From NCBI RefSeq assembly GCF_031085295.1, contig NZ_JAVFWO010000008.1, positions 1 through 64,000 of the forward strand: 64,000 nucleotides of DNA, given 5' to 3'. The stretch is from Microbacterium psychrotolerans. GTDB taxonomy: Bacteria; Actinomycetota; Actinomycetes; Actinomycetales; Microbacteriaceae. The position numbers and the translations under genes are program-made. Below are positions 1 through 8,546 of the stretch, piece by piece. The notes beneath the pieces are model-generated. The model ran no database searches. It saw only the letters and a program-made list of their open reading frames with translations, and was not told the origin of the DNA. The first letter of the stretch is position 1. Each line of letters starts with the position of its first letter.

Positions 1-172
1 CCCCCCGCGCAGCTGGTGAGGCTCGAAGTCGAGGATCAGATCAAGACCGGCATCAACGACGGTTCGAGTATCGGCGCAAGCTCGTTCGGCCTCGAGCGCA
101 GTGGTCCACATCCGCCCCCGTGTTCCCGTCGGCGGCGCCTGCGAACAGATACCGGACCGGTCCCCCGCTCAC
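1..172 (-). CDS. Possible partial or frameshifted reading frame at the left edge
   Basis: A GTG at 172 overlaps the stop codon of the upstream hydrolase by four bases, which suggests translational coupling. That frame begins V-S-G-G-P-V-R-Y-L-F-A-G-A-A and stops after about 39 codons near 53. An adjacent frame stays open from about 111 to the window edge and reads like a real helical protein (ALEAERACADTRTVV, then AGLDLILDFEPHQLRG). The two parts look like one protein split by a +1 shift near 105-115. I do not recognise the family. The left part lies outside the window, so this may also be chance. Confidence 0.25.
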
Positions 173-1929
173 GAGCCGTTGCGGCTCGCTCTGGCGCGCC
201 CTATCGGTGCCGCTGTGCGTGATGTAGCCGAATCGGAGCCGTTCGTGACGTGGGGTGCGGGGATGATGGGGATCACGAGGTGCGAGGGGTTCTCTCGTGA
301 CCAGTGGACGGTGTACCGGGTTCCGCGAGAGCACGATCGGTAGAGCGCGGGGAATGCGCCCGTGAGCGGGTTCCGGGGTGAGAGTTGGCGTCCGGACACA
401 TGGAAGACGAGCGCTTCGCCGGCGCGGAACAGTGTGGCGGATGGTCCGAGCTCGATGCGCACCTTGACGATCTCGCCCGGATGGACCGGTCGCCGCGCTC
501 GGTAGTCGTGGTCGGGGATGTGCGGATCGGTGTTCGTCTGGTCGCGGAAGCGTCCGTCTTGCCAGCCGGTGGTCACGAAGTCCCGACCGAAGCCGTACGA
601 CCCTTCGAAGGGCACGAACCTCCCGCCCGATTCCTTCGACACGGCGACGAACAGGGGCAGGTCATGCCCTCCTGTCCTCGAGATGCACAGCTGTGCCGAC
701 ATGGGGCCGGTGACTTCGGTGTCTCGTTCGAATACGTGACGGAAGGAGAGGGCCCTTCGTCGCGCCGCGAAAGTCGCCCACCCGTCGACCACGTCGGAAG
801 CGGTGAGTACGCGGTTGCCGTCCCGCTCGGTGAGGGCGAGGGTAGTCCACTGGGTCCGCGCGAGAGGCCACTCCTGTTCGTCGCGTATCTCCACGACATG
901 GTCACCGCGGTCGCGTATCTCCAGACGCACTGGCGGCAGGGCGGGGATGTCGGCGCGCTTGAGATGACGATCGAGGAAGGCCTTCTGCGCGGCCCGGGCA
1001 TCATGCCCTGAGAAGGTCGTCCATTTGCCGCCCCGATGTGTGTAGAGGTGCCGTTCGGCGGACGAGGCGTGGGCGAACGCGCGCATCGACCCACGGGAGT
1101 GGAGGTTGTTGTCGGAGAAACTGCCGCAGACCAGCATCGGCACAAGGATGCGCTCGAGATCCGGCGCCAGCGATCTCCACCACTCGTCGTCGAGTGAGCG
1201 CGCACGGGCCCGTGCCCCGATGTCGACAGTCTGCCTGGTGGTGCGGCGGGTGATCGTGGTCCAGATCCTCGAGAATCCGATCTCCCGCACCCCGCCCGGG
1301 TAGAAGAGGTCGCGGTACGCGTCAGTGAACCCCTCCCACGGAACGATCGCTCTGAGTGCAGTTGGCTGCAGCGCGGCCACCTTGTACTGCGAGATCGCGA
1401 GGTACGACACCCCCAGCATCCCGACGTTGCCATCGCACCAAGGCTGATCGGCGATCCAGTCGACCACCGCCCGGATGTCGTCCGCCTCCTGATCGGACAG
1501 CACCGCACCCCGCCCACCGGAAGTGCCCGCCCCGCGCACGTCGAGGTTGACCACCGCGTATCCCTGAGATGTCCACCAGTCAGGATCCGGCGCCTCCCAG
1601 CTGGTCTCGGCTGAGATGCGGACGGGCGCCGGTTGCCTCAGCATCCGGAACTGGAAGTTGAGGCGCCGACCCGACCGCGAGTTCACGGGCATCACGTCTT
1701 TGCCATAGGGGTGAGCGCACAGGATGACCGGTGTCGGCGCCTCGCCCGTGCCGCGGTACACGTTGGCTCTCAGCACCACCCCGTCCGGCATCTCGATCGG
1801 CACGTCGCGATCAGCGCGCAAGTGATCGCCGGGCGGGTGGACCGTGACGGGAGGGCGAAGGATGCCGCGCACGCGCGCCAACGCGTAGCCGACCGCGCCG
1901 GGACGGTGCCACGGCGTGGTCGCTCTCAT
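169..1929 (-). CDS. CocE/NonD family serine hydrolase
   Basis: A 586-residue alpha/beta hydrolase of the X-Pro dipeptidyl-peptidase / cocaine esterase (CocE/NonD) family, which cleaves acyl esters or amides with a Ser-Asp-His triad. Seen in the sequence: the oxyanion-side DVRGAGTSGG motif (about 130-139), the nucleophile elbow GVSYLA with Ser175, a SDNNLHSRGS segment, and the HRGGKW histidine region. A C-terminal jelly-roll (PepX_C) domain follows. The ATG at 1929 is chosen because AAGGAGG lies five bases upstream; an open upstream extension has no such site. No obvious signal peptide, so probably cytoplasmic. The substrate cannot be inferred from the neighbours. Confidence 0.9.
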   Translation of the reverse strand: MRATTPWHRPGAVGYALARVRGILRPPVTVHPPGDHLRADRDVPIEMPDGVVLRANVYRGTGEAPTPVILCAHPYGKDVMPVNSRSGRRLNFQFRMLRQPAPVRISAETSWEAPDPDWWTSQGYAVVNLDVRGAGTSGGRGAVLSDQEADDIRAVVDWIADQPWCDGNVGMLGVSYLAISQYKVAALQPTALRAIVPWEGFTDAYRDLFYPGGVREIGFSRIWTTITRRTTRQTVDIGARARARSLDDEWWRSLAPDLERILVPMLVCGSFSDNNLHSRGSMRAFAHASSAERHLYTHRGGKWTTFSGHDARAAQKAFLDRHLKRADIPALPPVRLEIRDRGDHVVEIRDEQEWPLARTQWTTLALTERDGNRVLTASDVVDGWATFAARRRALSFRHVFERDTEVTGPMSAQLCISRTGGHDLPLFVAVSKESGGRFVPFEGSYGFGRDFVTTGWQDGRFRDQTNTDPHIPDHDYRARRPVHPGEIVKVRIELGPSATLFRAGEALVFHVSGRQLSPRNPLTGAFPALYRSCSRGTRYTVHWSRENPSHLVIPIIPAPHVTNGSDSATSRTAAPIGRARASRNGS

Positions 1930-2074
1930 GCACGCCTCCTTCCGTGGTGCGACCATACCGCCCGTACGGATACCCACAGGTCTCCCCCCAAAGCCGGCCA
2001 TCACGGTACGGTCTTGGCGTCATACCGGGATCCGCATGCGGACTGCAGCCGCGCGGGGGGGGGCCGCCGCGCAG

Positions 2075-2605
2075 CTAACGGGCTGGCCGCAGCTTCACCG
2101 ACTGGTCGATCAGGCTCGTGTTGGCGAAGCCGCCGCCGTAGCCGTAGGCGCTGGCGAACGCGTTGAAAGCAGCGTTCCCGGGATTGAAGAGGACTCCGTT
2201 GGAGGATCCGATCTCGAACGTCCACGGGCTCGGTGTCGGTCCGCATTCGAGCAGGCTGGATCCGGTCCCTTCGGCGACACGATAGCCCCGGCGTTGCACC
2301 ACGTTGACCTCGACGTAAGCGATGGCGGCGTGGTCGCAGGTGACCGCTCCTTGCAGAGTCACCACGCCGTCGTGGGTGACGGTGCCGGAGTCGACGCTCA
2401 CTGTGACTTCGGTGACCGGCGGTTCAGCTTCCTGCAGATTGAGCACCAAGGTCCCGCGGTGGCCGACCTGGCCGACGTCGGCGGCCGCGACGCCGTCGCC
2501 GGCGGGCACCGCGGCCCCGGCCGGACTTGCCACTGCCAGTGCGGTTGCGGTGGCGAAGGCCAGTCCTACGGCCAATGTCCGCAAGGGTTTGATGTTGGAC
2601 ACCAC
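2075..2605 (-). CDS. Secreted hypothetical protein (DUF6299-like)
   Basis: About 176 residues. A classic Sec signal peptide is visible: basic NIKPLR, a hydrophobic Ala/Leu/Val core, and a cleavage site near SPAGA-AVPAG. The mature part is beta-rich, with a DGVVTLQGAVTCDHAA segment and two cysteines spaced like a disulfide, and ends in a Gly/Tyr/Phe-rich stretch. This resembles small secreted actinobacterial proteins of the DUF6299 type, but that assignment is from memory of the pattern only. The GTG at 2605 (or the adjacent GTG at 2602) follows a GGGGAGGG Shine-Dalgarno. The open frame extends upstream to 2761, but that part has no ribosome site and lies ahead of the signal peptide. Function unknown. 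Confidence 0.7.
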   Translation of the reverse strand: MVSNIKPLRTLAVGLAFATATALAVASPAGAAVPAGDGVAAADVGQVGHRGTLVLNLQEAEPPVTEVTVSVDSGTVTHDGVVTLQGAVTCDHAAIAYVEVNVVQRRGYRVAEGTGSSLLECGPTPSPWTFEIGSSNGVLFNPGNAAFNAFASAYGYGGGFANTSLIDQSVKLRPAR

Positions 2606-2817
2606 GGTCCCTCCCCAGTGATCGAGTTGTTCGCACGCGAAGGTCGCGAGCGGCCTTGGTCTCGAGCACAGGCGGGACGCCACGCATGCCGGGTCGGATG
2701 CTGCTGCGGCCAAGGCGTCTGTTCTCATTGTCCTCTTCTCACAGAATTGATGAAGAGGCATCAGCGCGGCGGTGAAGTACCGCCGAGGGGATCGCGAACG
2801 CCGGATAACGTCGAGCT

Positions 2818-3050
2818 ATGAGCGACGTACTCCCATTGAGTCCCGACGAGTTGCTGACGACGACCCGCTCCGTGCGGCGACGGCTCGACCTCGAACGACC
2901 CGTGCCGGTCGACATCGTCTGACGCTCAGACGTGGCACTGGATCGTCATCACCGATCCGGAGAAGCGTGCGGCGATCGCCGGACTGTATGCGCGATCCTT
3001 CGCCCGGTATCGCGCGTCCCGAAGGCGTCCGTTCACCAGCGGGCCGTACG
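2818..3050 (+). pseudogene. Nitroreductase remnant with internal deletion and frameshift
   Basis: The ATG at 2818 opens a 34-codon frame containing LSPDELLTTTRSVRRRLDLERPVP, the typical start of an FMN-dependent nitroreductase, and stops at 2920-2922. From 2927, in another frame, the text resumes as TWHWIVITDPEKRAAIAGLYARSFARY, which in intact family members comes about 20-25 residues later, after a segment like CLELALQAPTGSNAQ. That segment (with FMN-binding residues) is missing here, the frame is shifted, and the reading decays before the next gene. The gene is therefore a truncated, non-functional relic. A full-length nitroreductase-fold gene of a different type sits at 60860-61396. Confidence 0.75.
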
Positions 3051-3084
3051 TAAGCGGATCCTCGTGCGCACAGCGGCGCAGTGG

Positions 3085-4173
3085 TCACGCATCGACACGG
3101 TCGCTGGTCGAGGGGAGTGCTGTTGCGCCCTCTCTCGCGTCAACGATCTGCTGCCCGGATGCCAGGCCTGGCAGGCCTCGGCCACGTGCTGTCGTGAAGA
3201 TGAGAATGAGGCTGATGAGCGCGAAGGATCCCATGAAGACGGTACTTGGCGCCGGGACAAGTCCGAGGAGGAGATAGCCGCCGATACCGCCAAGGTAGCG
3301 GAGTACCCGAGCGATCGGGCCCGGGACAGATCCACCCTCGTAACGCAGGTCAACTGCGATGTCCCCCAGCGTGCGACCTGTCAGCAGCACCAATATGAGC
3401 CATACGACAACGGGTACCCAAGCTGCCATAGCGGACGCGATGTCTCCCGCGATGACTGCAGGGTGGTCGTGCGCAATGTACTCCAGCCACAGCTGAGTCA
3501 GGATGCCCGCGGTCAGGGCGACGAGCGATGCGCCGAGCCAGTCGCAGAGCATTGCGGTGAAGCGGCGACCGCGGGTCACCGGGCGGGGCTCGCTCGCATC
3601 GGCGCGCTTGCTCATTCCACGGTATCGGCGCGGCACGACCAGTCCCACGACAGAGCCGAGCAGTGCACCAATGGTGTTGGTCAGCATGTCGTCGACGTCG
3701 AACACCCGGTACGCACACGGGTACAGGCCCCAGACGCCGGTGAGTTGCGTCGTCTCGATGAATACGGATAGTCCGAGCCCGACGAGAAGAGCGGTGAAAA
3801 TGCCACGCCCGCCGAGAACGCGCAGGAAGAAGCCGAGGGGCATGAACAGCAACACGTTCATGAGCAACTGCAGCACGACGGTATCGGTGAGGGTGTTGCC
3901 GGGCCTGGCAATAGCGCCGCGAATATCGTCCACGAACTCCAGCAGGTTGATGTTCGTTCCCACGCAGACGACGGCATCTGGGTCCGGAAGCGGCAGCAGC
4001 GTGTAAGTCCAGATCGCCCAGAAGTAGACGAGAAAGGCCCCCCACAGGACGAAGCGTCCGATCGTGAGTCCACCGCGTCGCCGGTAACTCACGGCCACGA
4101 ACGGCACGAACAACACGAGCCCGGCGAGCACGCCCAGCACAATGGCGACGACTCCGAGCGTGACCTGTTCCAT
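3085..4173 (-). CDS. VanZ-like / RDD fusion membrane protein
   Basis: 362 residues, polytopic. Residues about 1-185 form a VanZ-like unit: several hydrophobic helices, NVLLFMPLGFFLR, SVFIETTQL and FDVDDMLTNTIGALLG are hallmark VanZ motifs. After a charged linker (MSKRADASEPRPVTRGRR) an RDD domain follows, with RRFTAMLCDWLGA and GRTLGDIAVDLRY. VanZ proteins are linked to low-level teicoplanin resistance in some bacteria; the RDD role is unknown. TAAAGT lies seven bases before the ATG, consistent with a leaderless transcript. The domain fusion occurs in other Actinobacteria; the function in this organism is not known. Confidence 0.88.
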   Translation of the reverse strand: MEQVTLGVVAIVLGVLAGLVLFVPFVAVSYRRRGGLTIGRFVLWGAFLVYFWAIWTYTLLPLPDPDAVVCVGTNINLLEFVDDIRGAIARPGNTLTDTVVLQLLMNVLLFMPLGFFLRVLGGRGIFTALLVGLGLSVFIETTQLTGVWGLYPCAYRVFDVDDMLTNTIGALLGSVVGLVVPRRYRGMSKRADASEPRPVTRGRRFTAMLCDWLGASLVALTAGILTQLWLEYIAHDHPAVIAGDIASAMAAWVPVVVWLILVLLTGRTLGDIAVDLRYEGGSVPGPIARVLRYLGGIGGYLLLGLVPAPSTVFMGSFALISLILIFTTARGRGLPGLASGQQIVDAREGATALPSTSDRVDA

Positions 4174-4180
4174 CAGAGCA

Positions 4181-4186
4181 ACTTTA
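4181..4186 (-). promoter_or_regulatory. -10 element for the VanZ-RDD gene, leaderless type
   Basis: TAAAGT on the minus strand with seven bases to the ATG at 4173. No clear -35 hexamer is seen at 17-18 bases. The spacing would place the transcription start at or next to the start codon. Confidence 0.45.
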
Positions 4187-4349
4187 TTTCAGCTTGCCCG
4201 GGACTCGTGACGTGCCCGCTCAGGTCTGGCGACGACACTCTCGTCAACCGTGCCCACGCAGCGCGGTCCCGCTCTCGTCTCGCGTTGGTCTGGCGGAATC
4301 CGCGCGAAAGGTGGGAGGCCCGACAGATGCGAGGGACTTCGGGACGCCC

Positions 4350-5075
4350 TCAACCGCCGATCGTGGAGACCAGCACGCCGCCCTCGGCCGGCAGCACACG
4401 CCAGACGCTGCCTTTGCCTTCGACCCGGAGCCCGCCGTCGCCCACGATCAGGGCCGTGCGCTCGTCGACGCCGAGCCCGCCCGCGACCAGCCCGGACTCG
4501 ACGGCGGCGACCAATCGGGACAGCATTCCGCGCTCGGCCACGTGGACCTCGATGGCCACGTCGACGAGGCCGATGCCTGCCTCGATCTCCAGTTCGTCGC
4601 CCGCTTCGCCGGGGTCCTCCGGTGAGACCACCACGCCGCCGATGCGCGAGCCGCCTCCGAGCGAGCCCTCCGCTGCGATCATCGCTCCGGCCGAGACGCC
4701 GAGGTAGGGCACACCGCCGGCAACCAGCCGGCGCAACTCGCCGAACACCGGCTCGAGCCCCGCGCGCACGTCCTCGACGACGCCGCCGCCCACCGCGATG
4801 CCGTCGACGTCGGCGATCGCGTCGAGCCCGATCGGCTCGCCGCGCCGCCCGGCGGTCAGGTGCACCTCGATCGCGGGTCCCGTTCCGGCGCCGGCCAGAA
4901 GCTCGCCGAGCGCCGCCGCCTTCTCCTCGGCCTCGGGGTGCAGTGAGATCACGGCGACGCGCGGGCGCGCGCGGCCGGCGTGGCCCGCTCGCAGCGCCGC
5001 TTCGGCGACGAACGGCGCGTAAAGCGGGGCATCCGCGGCCGTGGTCGCGCCGCCGCCGATGAGGTGCACGCTCAT
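4350..5075 (-). CDS. Peptidase S51 / cyanophycinase-like protein
   Basis: 241 residues of the class I glutamine-amidotransferase-like fold used by peptidase E, cyanophycinase and related dipeptidases. Visible features are the N-terminal HLIGGGA strand-turn, IAVGGGVVEDV (the usual substrate-pocket glycine loop), and the nucleophile elbow GVSAGAM with Ser128. No cyanophycin synthetase is nearby, so the substrate is probably an Asp-containing dipeptide or another small amide rather than cyanophycin; this is inference. The ATG overlaps the stop of a 41-codon upstream frame (ATGA), which suggests coupled translation. No signal peptide. Confidence 0.85.
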   Translation of the reverse strand: MSVHLIGGGATTAADAPLYAPFVAEAALRAGHAGRARPRVAVISLHPEAEEKAAALGELLAGAGTGPAIEVHLTAGRRGEPIGLDAIADVDGIAVGGGVVEDVRAGLEPVFGELRRLVAGGVPYLGVSAGAMIAAEGSLGGGSRIGGVVVSPEDPGEAGDELEIEAGIGLVDVAIEVHVAERGMLSRLVAAVESGLVAGGLGVDERTALIVGDGGLRVEGKGSVWRVLPAEGGVLVSTIGG

Positions 5076-5197
5076 GCGGCATCGCCCCCAGCTGCGACCG
5101 CAAGCGCTGGTGCCGCATCACGGAAATGGTCCGAAGTGAGGATCTCGCGGCGGATTCCGTCGATGCCGGAGCCCGCGTCGTTCCCATCGAAGGTCAT
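5072..5197 (-). CDS. Small upstream ORF coupled to the S51 peptidase
   Basis: A 41-codon frame starting with ATG at 5197 (MTFDGNDAGSGIDGIRREIL...) and ending in an ATGA overlap with the peptidase gene. No domain is recognisable. It could be a real small protein, a coupling leader, or the remnant of a larger upstream gene. The four-base overlap is the main support. Confidence 0.4.
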   Translation of the reverse strand: MTFDGNDAGSGIDGIRREILTSDHFRDAAPALAVAAGGDAA

Positions 5198-5315
5198 CCG
5201 AAGAGCCTACGCGGGTGGGAGTCTCGGCGGCGCCCGCGCCGGTCCGCGTCAACCGTCGGGGGCAGCGATCGAAGGCGGAGTTGCAGCTCTGAGTGACTGC
5301 GCGAGCGCCGCTGCG

Positions 5316-5951
5316 TCAGATCTCGGCGACCAGTTCCTGCAGGGTCGCGAGCTCGGCGGTGTACACATCGATGATCCCCTGCGCCACCTCGAGGGCGTCT
5401 GGGTTGATTCCCTCATCCATTTCGGTCTGGGCCATTTCCACGGCCGCCTCGTGGCCCTCGATCAAGCCTTCGAGGTAGAGCCGTTCGGCTGCCGAGCCGT
5501 CCGCAGCCTCGAGTGCTTCCAGGTCGCCTTCCGACATCCAGCCGCCGTCATCGTCGTCATCGTCGTCACCCTCGGCATCGTCGTCGATCTCCCACTGGTC
5601 GAGCAGGGATTCCATCCGCTCGATCTCGGGCTCCTCGGCGTCCCGGATCTGCTCGGCGATGGTCAGCACCCGCTCGTCGATGCCGTCCTTGGCCAGGATC
5701 GCCTCGCTCATCTCCACCTCTTGCTCGTGGTGCGGGATCACCATCGCCACGAACATCGCGTCGGCGTCATTGAATTCGCCGCCCGTCTCGACCGTCGGCG
5801 ATGCTGACCCTGGCACCTCTTCCCTGTTCATCCCGGGCGGCGAGTCACCACCGTCGGGGCTGCCGCACCCAGCCAACGTCAACGCGAGCGCCAAGGGGAC
5901 GGCGGCGAGCGCGATGGCGCGCTTCGAGGAGGTTGTCGGCGACATGTTCAT
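5316..5951 (-). CDS. DUF305 lipoprotein
   Basis: 211 residues. A lipoprotein signal with lipobox LAGC (Cys29) anchors it on the outer face of the membrane. The DUF305 core shows MVIPHHEQEVEMS (His74, His75) and the second copy EGHEAAVEMAQTEM; the family forms four-helix bundles like ferritin and is often linked to copper or other metal stress. An insert of consecutive aspartates (about residues 123-135) lies between the two halves and could itself bind cations. GGGGAG eight bases before the ATG at 5951 supports this start; a longer frame upstream has no ribosome site. No metal regulator is adjacent. Confidence 0.85.
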   Translation of the reverse strand: MNMSPTTSSKRAIALAAVPLALALTLAGCGSPDGGDSPPGMNREEVPGSASPTVETGGEFNDADAMFVAMVIPHHEQEVEMSEAILAKDGIDERVLTIAEQIRDAEEPEIERMESLLDQWEIDDDAEGDDDDDDDGGWMSEGDLEALEAADGSAAERLYLEGLIEGHEAAVEMAQTEMDEGINPDALEVAQGIIDVYTAELATLQELVAEI

Positions 5952-6057
5952 GAGCGTCGCTCCCCTACCCGCCAATCGCATATGGGTTGGTCTGCGAACT
6001 CGCGCTGTGATATAGCCGCGCCTCCTTCATGGACCAATCCACTATTGCAACGTTGTA

Positions 6058-6095
6058 GTACACCGGTGTACCTTCGCTCGTACTACACCGGTGTA
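6058..6095. promoter_or_regulatory. Tandem palindromic operators before the esterase
   Basis: Two copies of the 12-bp palindrome TACACCGGTGTA lie at 6059-6070 and 6084-6095, with centres 25 bp apart. The first extends to a perfect 14-bp palindrome (6058-6071). A central CG flanked by inverted arms is typical of LacI-family operators, and a LacI gene follows the esterase. Direct link between the two is inference. Confidence 0.7.
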
Positions 6096-6198
6096 CTACC
6101 TCGCCATTCCAGCCGCAGAAGGCTGCTCGCGGGGAGCTCGTGCGCCGAGCAGCGGGTGTGCGGAGTTGCCGCTGCATCCTTCGAAGAAAGGCTGTTCA

Positions 6199-8403
6199 AT
6201 GAAGAATGAAACCGGGGTTCGTTGGCCGCGTGGCCTGCGAGCTCGGGCAGCGACGGGACTCGTCCTCGCTGCTTCGCTCGTAGCACTGACGGCGGCCCCC
6301 GCCTCAGCCGCTCCAGATCCGTGGGAATCGCAGTCGGGCATCTATCACCGCTTCACGGTTCCCAAGTCGACCGTTCCGTCGAATGCCTGCGGCAACTCGA
6401 CGGGTGCGGGCGCTGAGATCGAGGGCAATTTCGGGCCGTCGAACACGTGGGCGCGAATGGGGCTCGACGCGAGCGGCTCGAACTGTTCCGCGAACATCGG
6501 CCCGCTCCAGCCCGGCCTGTACTACTACCAGTACGTCGCTACCATGGCCGACCGATCGAGGGTCGCCTTCCGCAACCCCGACACCCCTGTCGAGGTCACG
6601 TCGCACCCCGACTGGAACACCCTCTTCATTCCCGGGCCCGAGGTCGCCTGGATGGACGACGTCGCCGCGGGAGGCGGCTCCGTCGCCGAACTGACGTACC
6701 AGTCACCGGTGACCCAGTCCGAGCAGTCGGTGGCGGTGTGGACGCCGCCGGGGTACACCACCAAGACAGCCAAGGCGCTCCCCGTGCTCTACCTGCTGTC
6801 CGATCAGGGCCAGTCGTTCCGCGAATGGCTCGAACTCGGCCGCGCGCGCCAGATCCTCGACAACCTCGCGGTGAACGACGACTTGACCTCGATGGTCGTG
6901 GTGATGGCCGACGCCGGTGACGCGAACCCGGGGAAGGAGCTGCTGGACGGGATCGCCCCCGCCGTCAAGTCCGCGTACAACGTGTCGAGCAAGGTGAAGG
7001 AGACCGCGATCGCCGGCATAGGGCGCGGCGCGGCGCAGGCTCTCGAGCTCGCAGCCGCCAAGCCCGGCGTCTTCGGTTCGGTCGGCTCGCTGTCCGGCTA
7101 CCTATCCGACAGCACCGCGGTCACCGCCGATCTGGCTCGCAAGATCAACGCCAAGACCGATCTGCTGCGCTTCTACGTCGGCAACACGCTCGACCCGAAC
7201 TACAACGGCACCTACGAGGCCATGACCGCGCTTCAGCAGGCAGGGGTTCGGCTCGAGTTCGACGGCGTGCACCCCGAGACCGGCGGGGTCTGGGACACCT
7301 GGCGTGAGAACCTGCGCGACTTCGCGTCGCGGGCCTTCCAGCCGAGCGTCAAGGACCATGGACTCAGCGAGGGTCACCGACCGCTCACCGAGCCCTACAC
7401 CGCGCCCGAGGCGGGGAGCATCACGACCCCGAACATCGACGAGAACGGCATGGTCACCTTCGAGACCGGCACCCAGTGGGCCGACGCCGAAGACGTCGTG
7501 CTGTGGGGCGACTGGGCTCCGAACGGGCAGTGGTTCCGCATCCCGCTCACCAAGGAGGGCGACCGCTGGCGCACGACGATCGGACCGATCGACGGCTACT
7601 ACTACTGGCGCTACGAGGTGAACGGCGTCGCATTCCACGACCCTCAGGACACGAAGAACGTCGTGAACGTCGAGAGCCAGCTGTTCGTCCCGGGTGGCGT
7701 GCGCACGCCGCTGCTGGCGGATGCCCCGGCCGACGAGAGCGGACAGCTCGCGACGCTCAGCTACAACGGTGCGTTCGGCGCCTCGAAGCTCAAGGTGTGG
7801 ACGCCGGTCGACTACGACCCGAACCGCGCCGAGCCGTATCCGGTCCTGTACCTGTACCACGGCTTCGGGCAGAACTACGCCGCATGGACGGAGATCGGCA
7901 GGGCAAGCCAGATCCTCGACAACCTCTACGCGCAGGGCAAGATCAAGCCCATGGTCGTGGTGATGCCGGGGTACTCGGGTGCGCCCTTCGACATCTGGAA
8001 CGAACTGTCGGGCAATGTGATGCCGCTGGTGAAGTCGCAGTACAACGTGTCGGAAGACCCGGCGCAGCGCGCGATGGCGGGTCTGTCCTGGGGCGGCTTC
8101 CTCACCCACGGCACGCTGGTGAACCACCCGGGTCAGTTCGGCTACTTCGGGATGTTCTCGCCGCCGTTCACCGCCGCGACGCTCGATCCGTCGACGCCCG
8201 GTGGCCAGACGGCCATCGCCACAACGAAGTCGGTCACGCTGTTCGCCGGCGACGTCGACACCGGTGCCGTCAACGCGATCAACGGCATCGAGTCGTCGAT
8301 GAGTGCCAACGGGATCCCGGTTGCGAAGACGGTCGTTCCCGGACCGCACGGCTTCGACGTGTGGTGGCAGGGTCTCATCGACTTCCTGCCGCGGCTCTTC
8401 TAG
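6199..8403 (+). CDS. Secreted tandem esterase-D-type protein with a degenerate first half
   Basis: 734 residues with a Sec signal (RGLRARAATGL, hydrophobic core, APASAAP). The order is signal peptide, beta-sandwich early-set module, esterase-D-like alpha/beta hydrolase, second early-set module (GDWAPNGQWFRIPL...YYYWRYEVNG), second esterase domain. The second hydrolase has the complete elbow GLSWGG (Ser630) and PGPHGFDVWW (His717). The first keeps the fold but reads GIGRGA at the same place, with Arg276 where the nucleophile should be, so it should be inactive. Families of this architecture include feruloyl and acetyl xylan esterases; a polysaccharide-linked ester is the likely substrate. AAAGG lies seven bases before the ATG. 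Confidence 0.88.
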   Translation: MKNETGVRWPRGLRARAATGLVLAASLVALTAAPASAAPDPWESQSGIYHRFTVPKSTVPSNACGNSTGAGAEIEGNFGPSNTWARMGLDASGSNCSANIGPLQPGLYYYQYVATMADRSRVAFRNPDTPVEVTSHPDWNTLFIPGPEVAWMDDVAAGGGSVAELTYQSPVTQSEQSVAVWTPPGYTTKTAKALPVLYLLSDQGQSFREWLELGRARQILDNLAVNDDLTSMVVVMADAGDANPGKELLDGIAPAVKSAYNVSSKVKETAIAGIGRGAAQALELAAAKPGVFGSVGSLSGYLSDSTAVTADLARKINAKTDLLRFYVGNTLDPNYNGTYEAMTALQQAGVRLEFDGVHPETGGVWDTWRENLRDFASRAFQPSVKDHGLSEGHRPLTEPYTAPEAGSITTPNIDENGMVTFETGTQWADAEDVVLWGDWAPNGQWFRIPLTKEGDRWRTTIGPIDGYYYWRYEVNGVAFHDPQDTKNVVNVESQLFVPGGVRTPLLADAPADESGQLATLSYNGAFGASKLKVWTPVDYDPNRAEPYPVLYLYHGFGQNYAAWTEIGRASQILDNLYAQGKIKPMVVVMPGYSGAPFDIWNELSGNVMPLVKSQYNVSEDPAQRAMAGLSWGGFLTHGTLVNHPGQFGYFGMFSPPFTAATLDPSTPGGQTAIATTKSVTLFAGDVDTGAVNAINGIESSMSANGIPVAKTVVPGPHGFDVWWQGLIDFLPRLF

Positions 8404-8546
8404 CCGATCGACAGGTGTGCGGGGTGCCGGCCGTCGTCGGCCCCCGCACTCCTCTATCTGCGCTCGAGCCTGGCCTGCTCGGTCAAGCGGCAGCGAGGCA
8501 GCGCTGTAATACGCTGACCACTGACCCGACGGGAGGCGGTAGAGCC

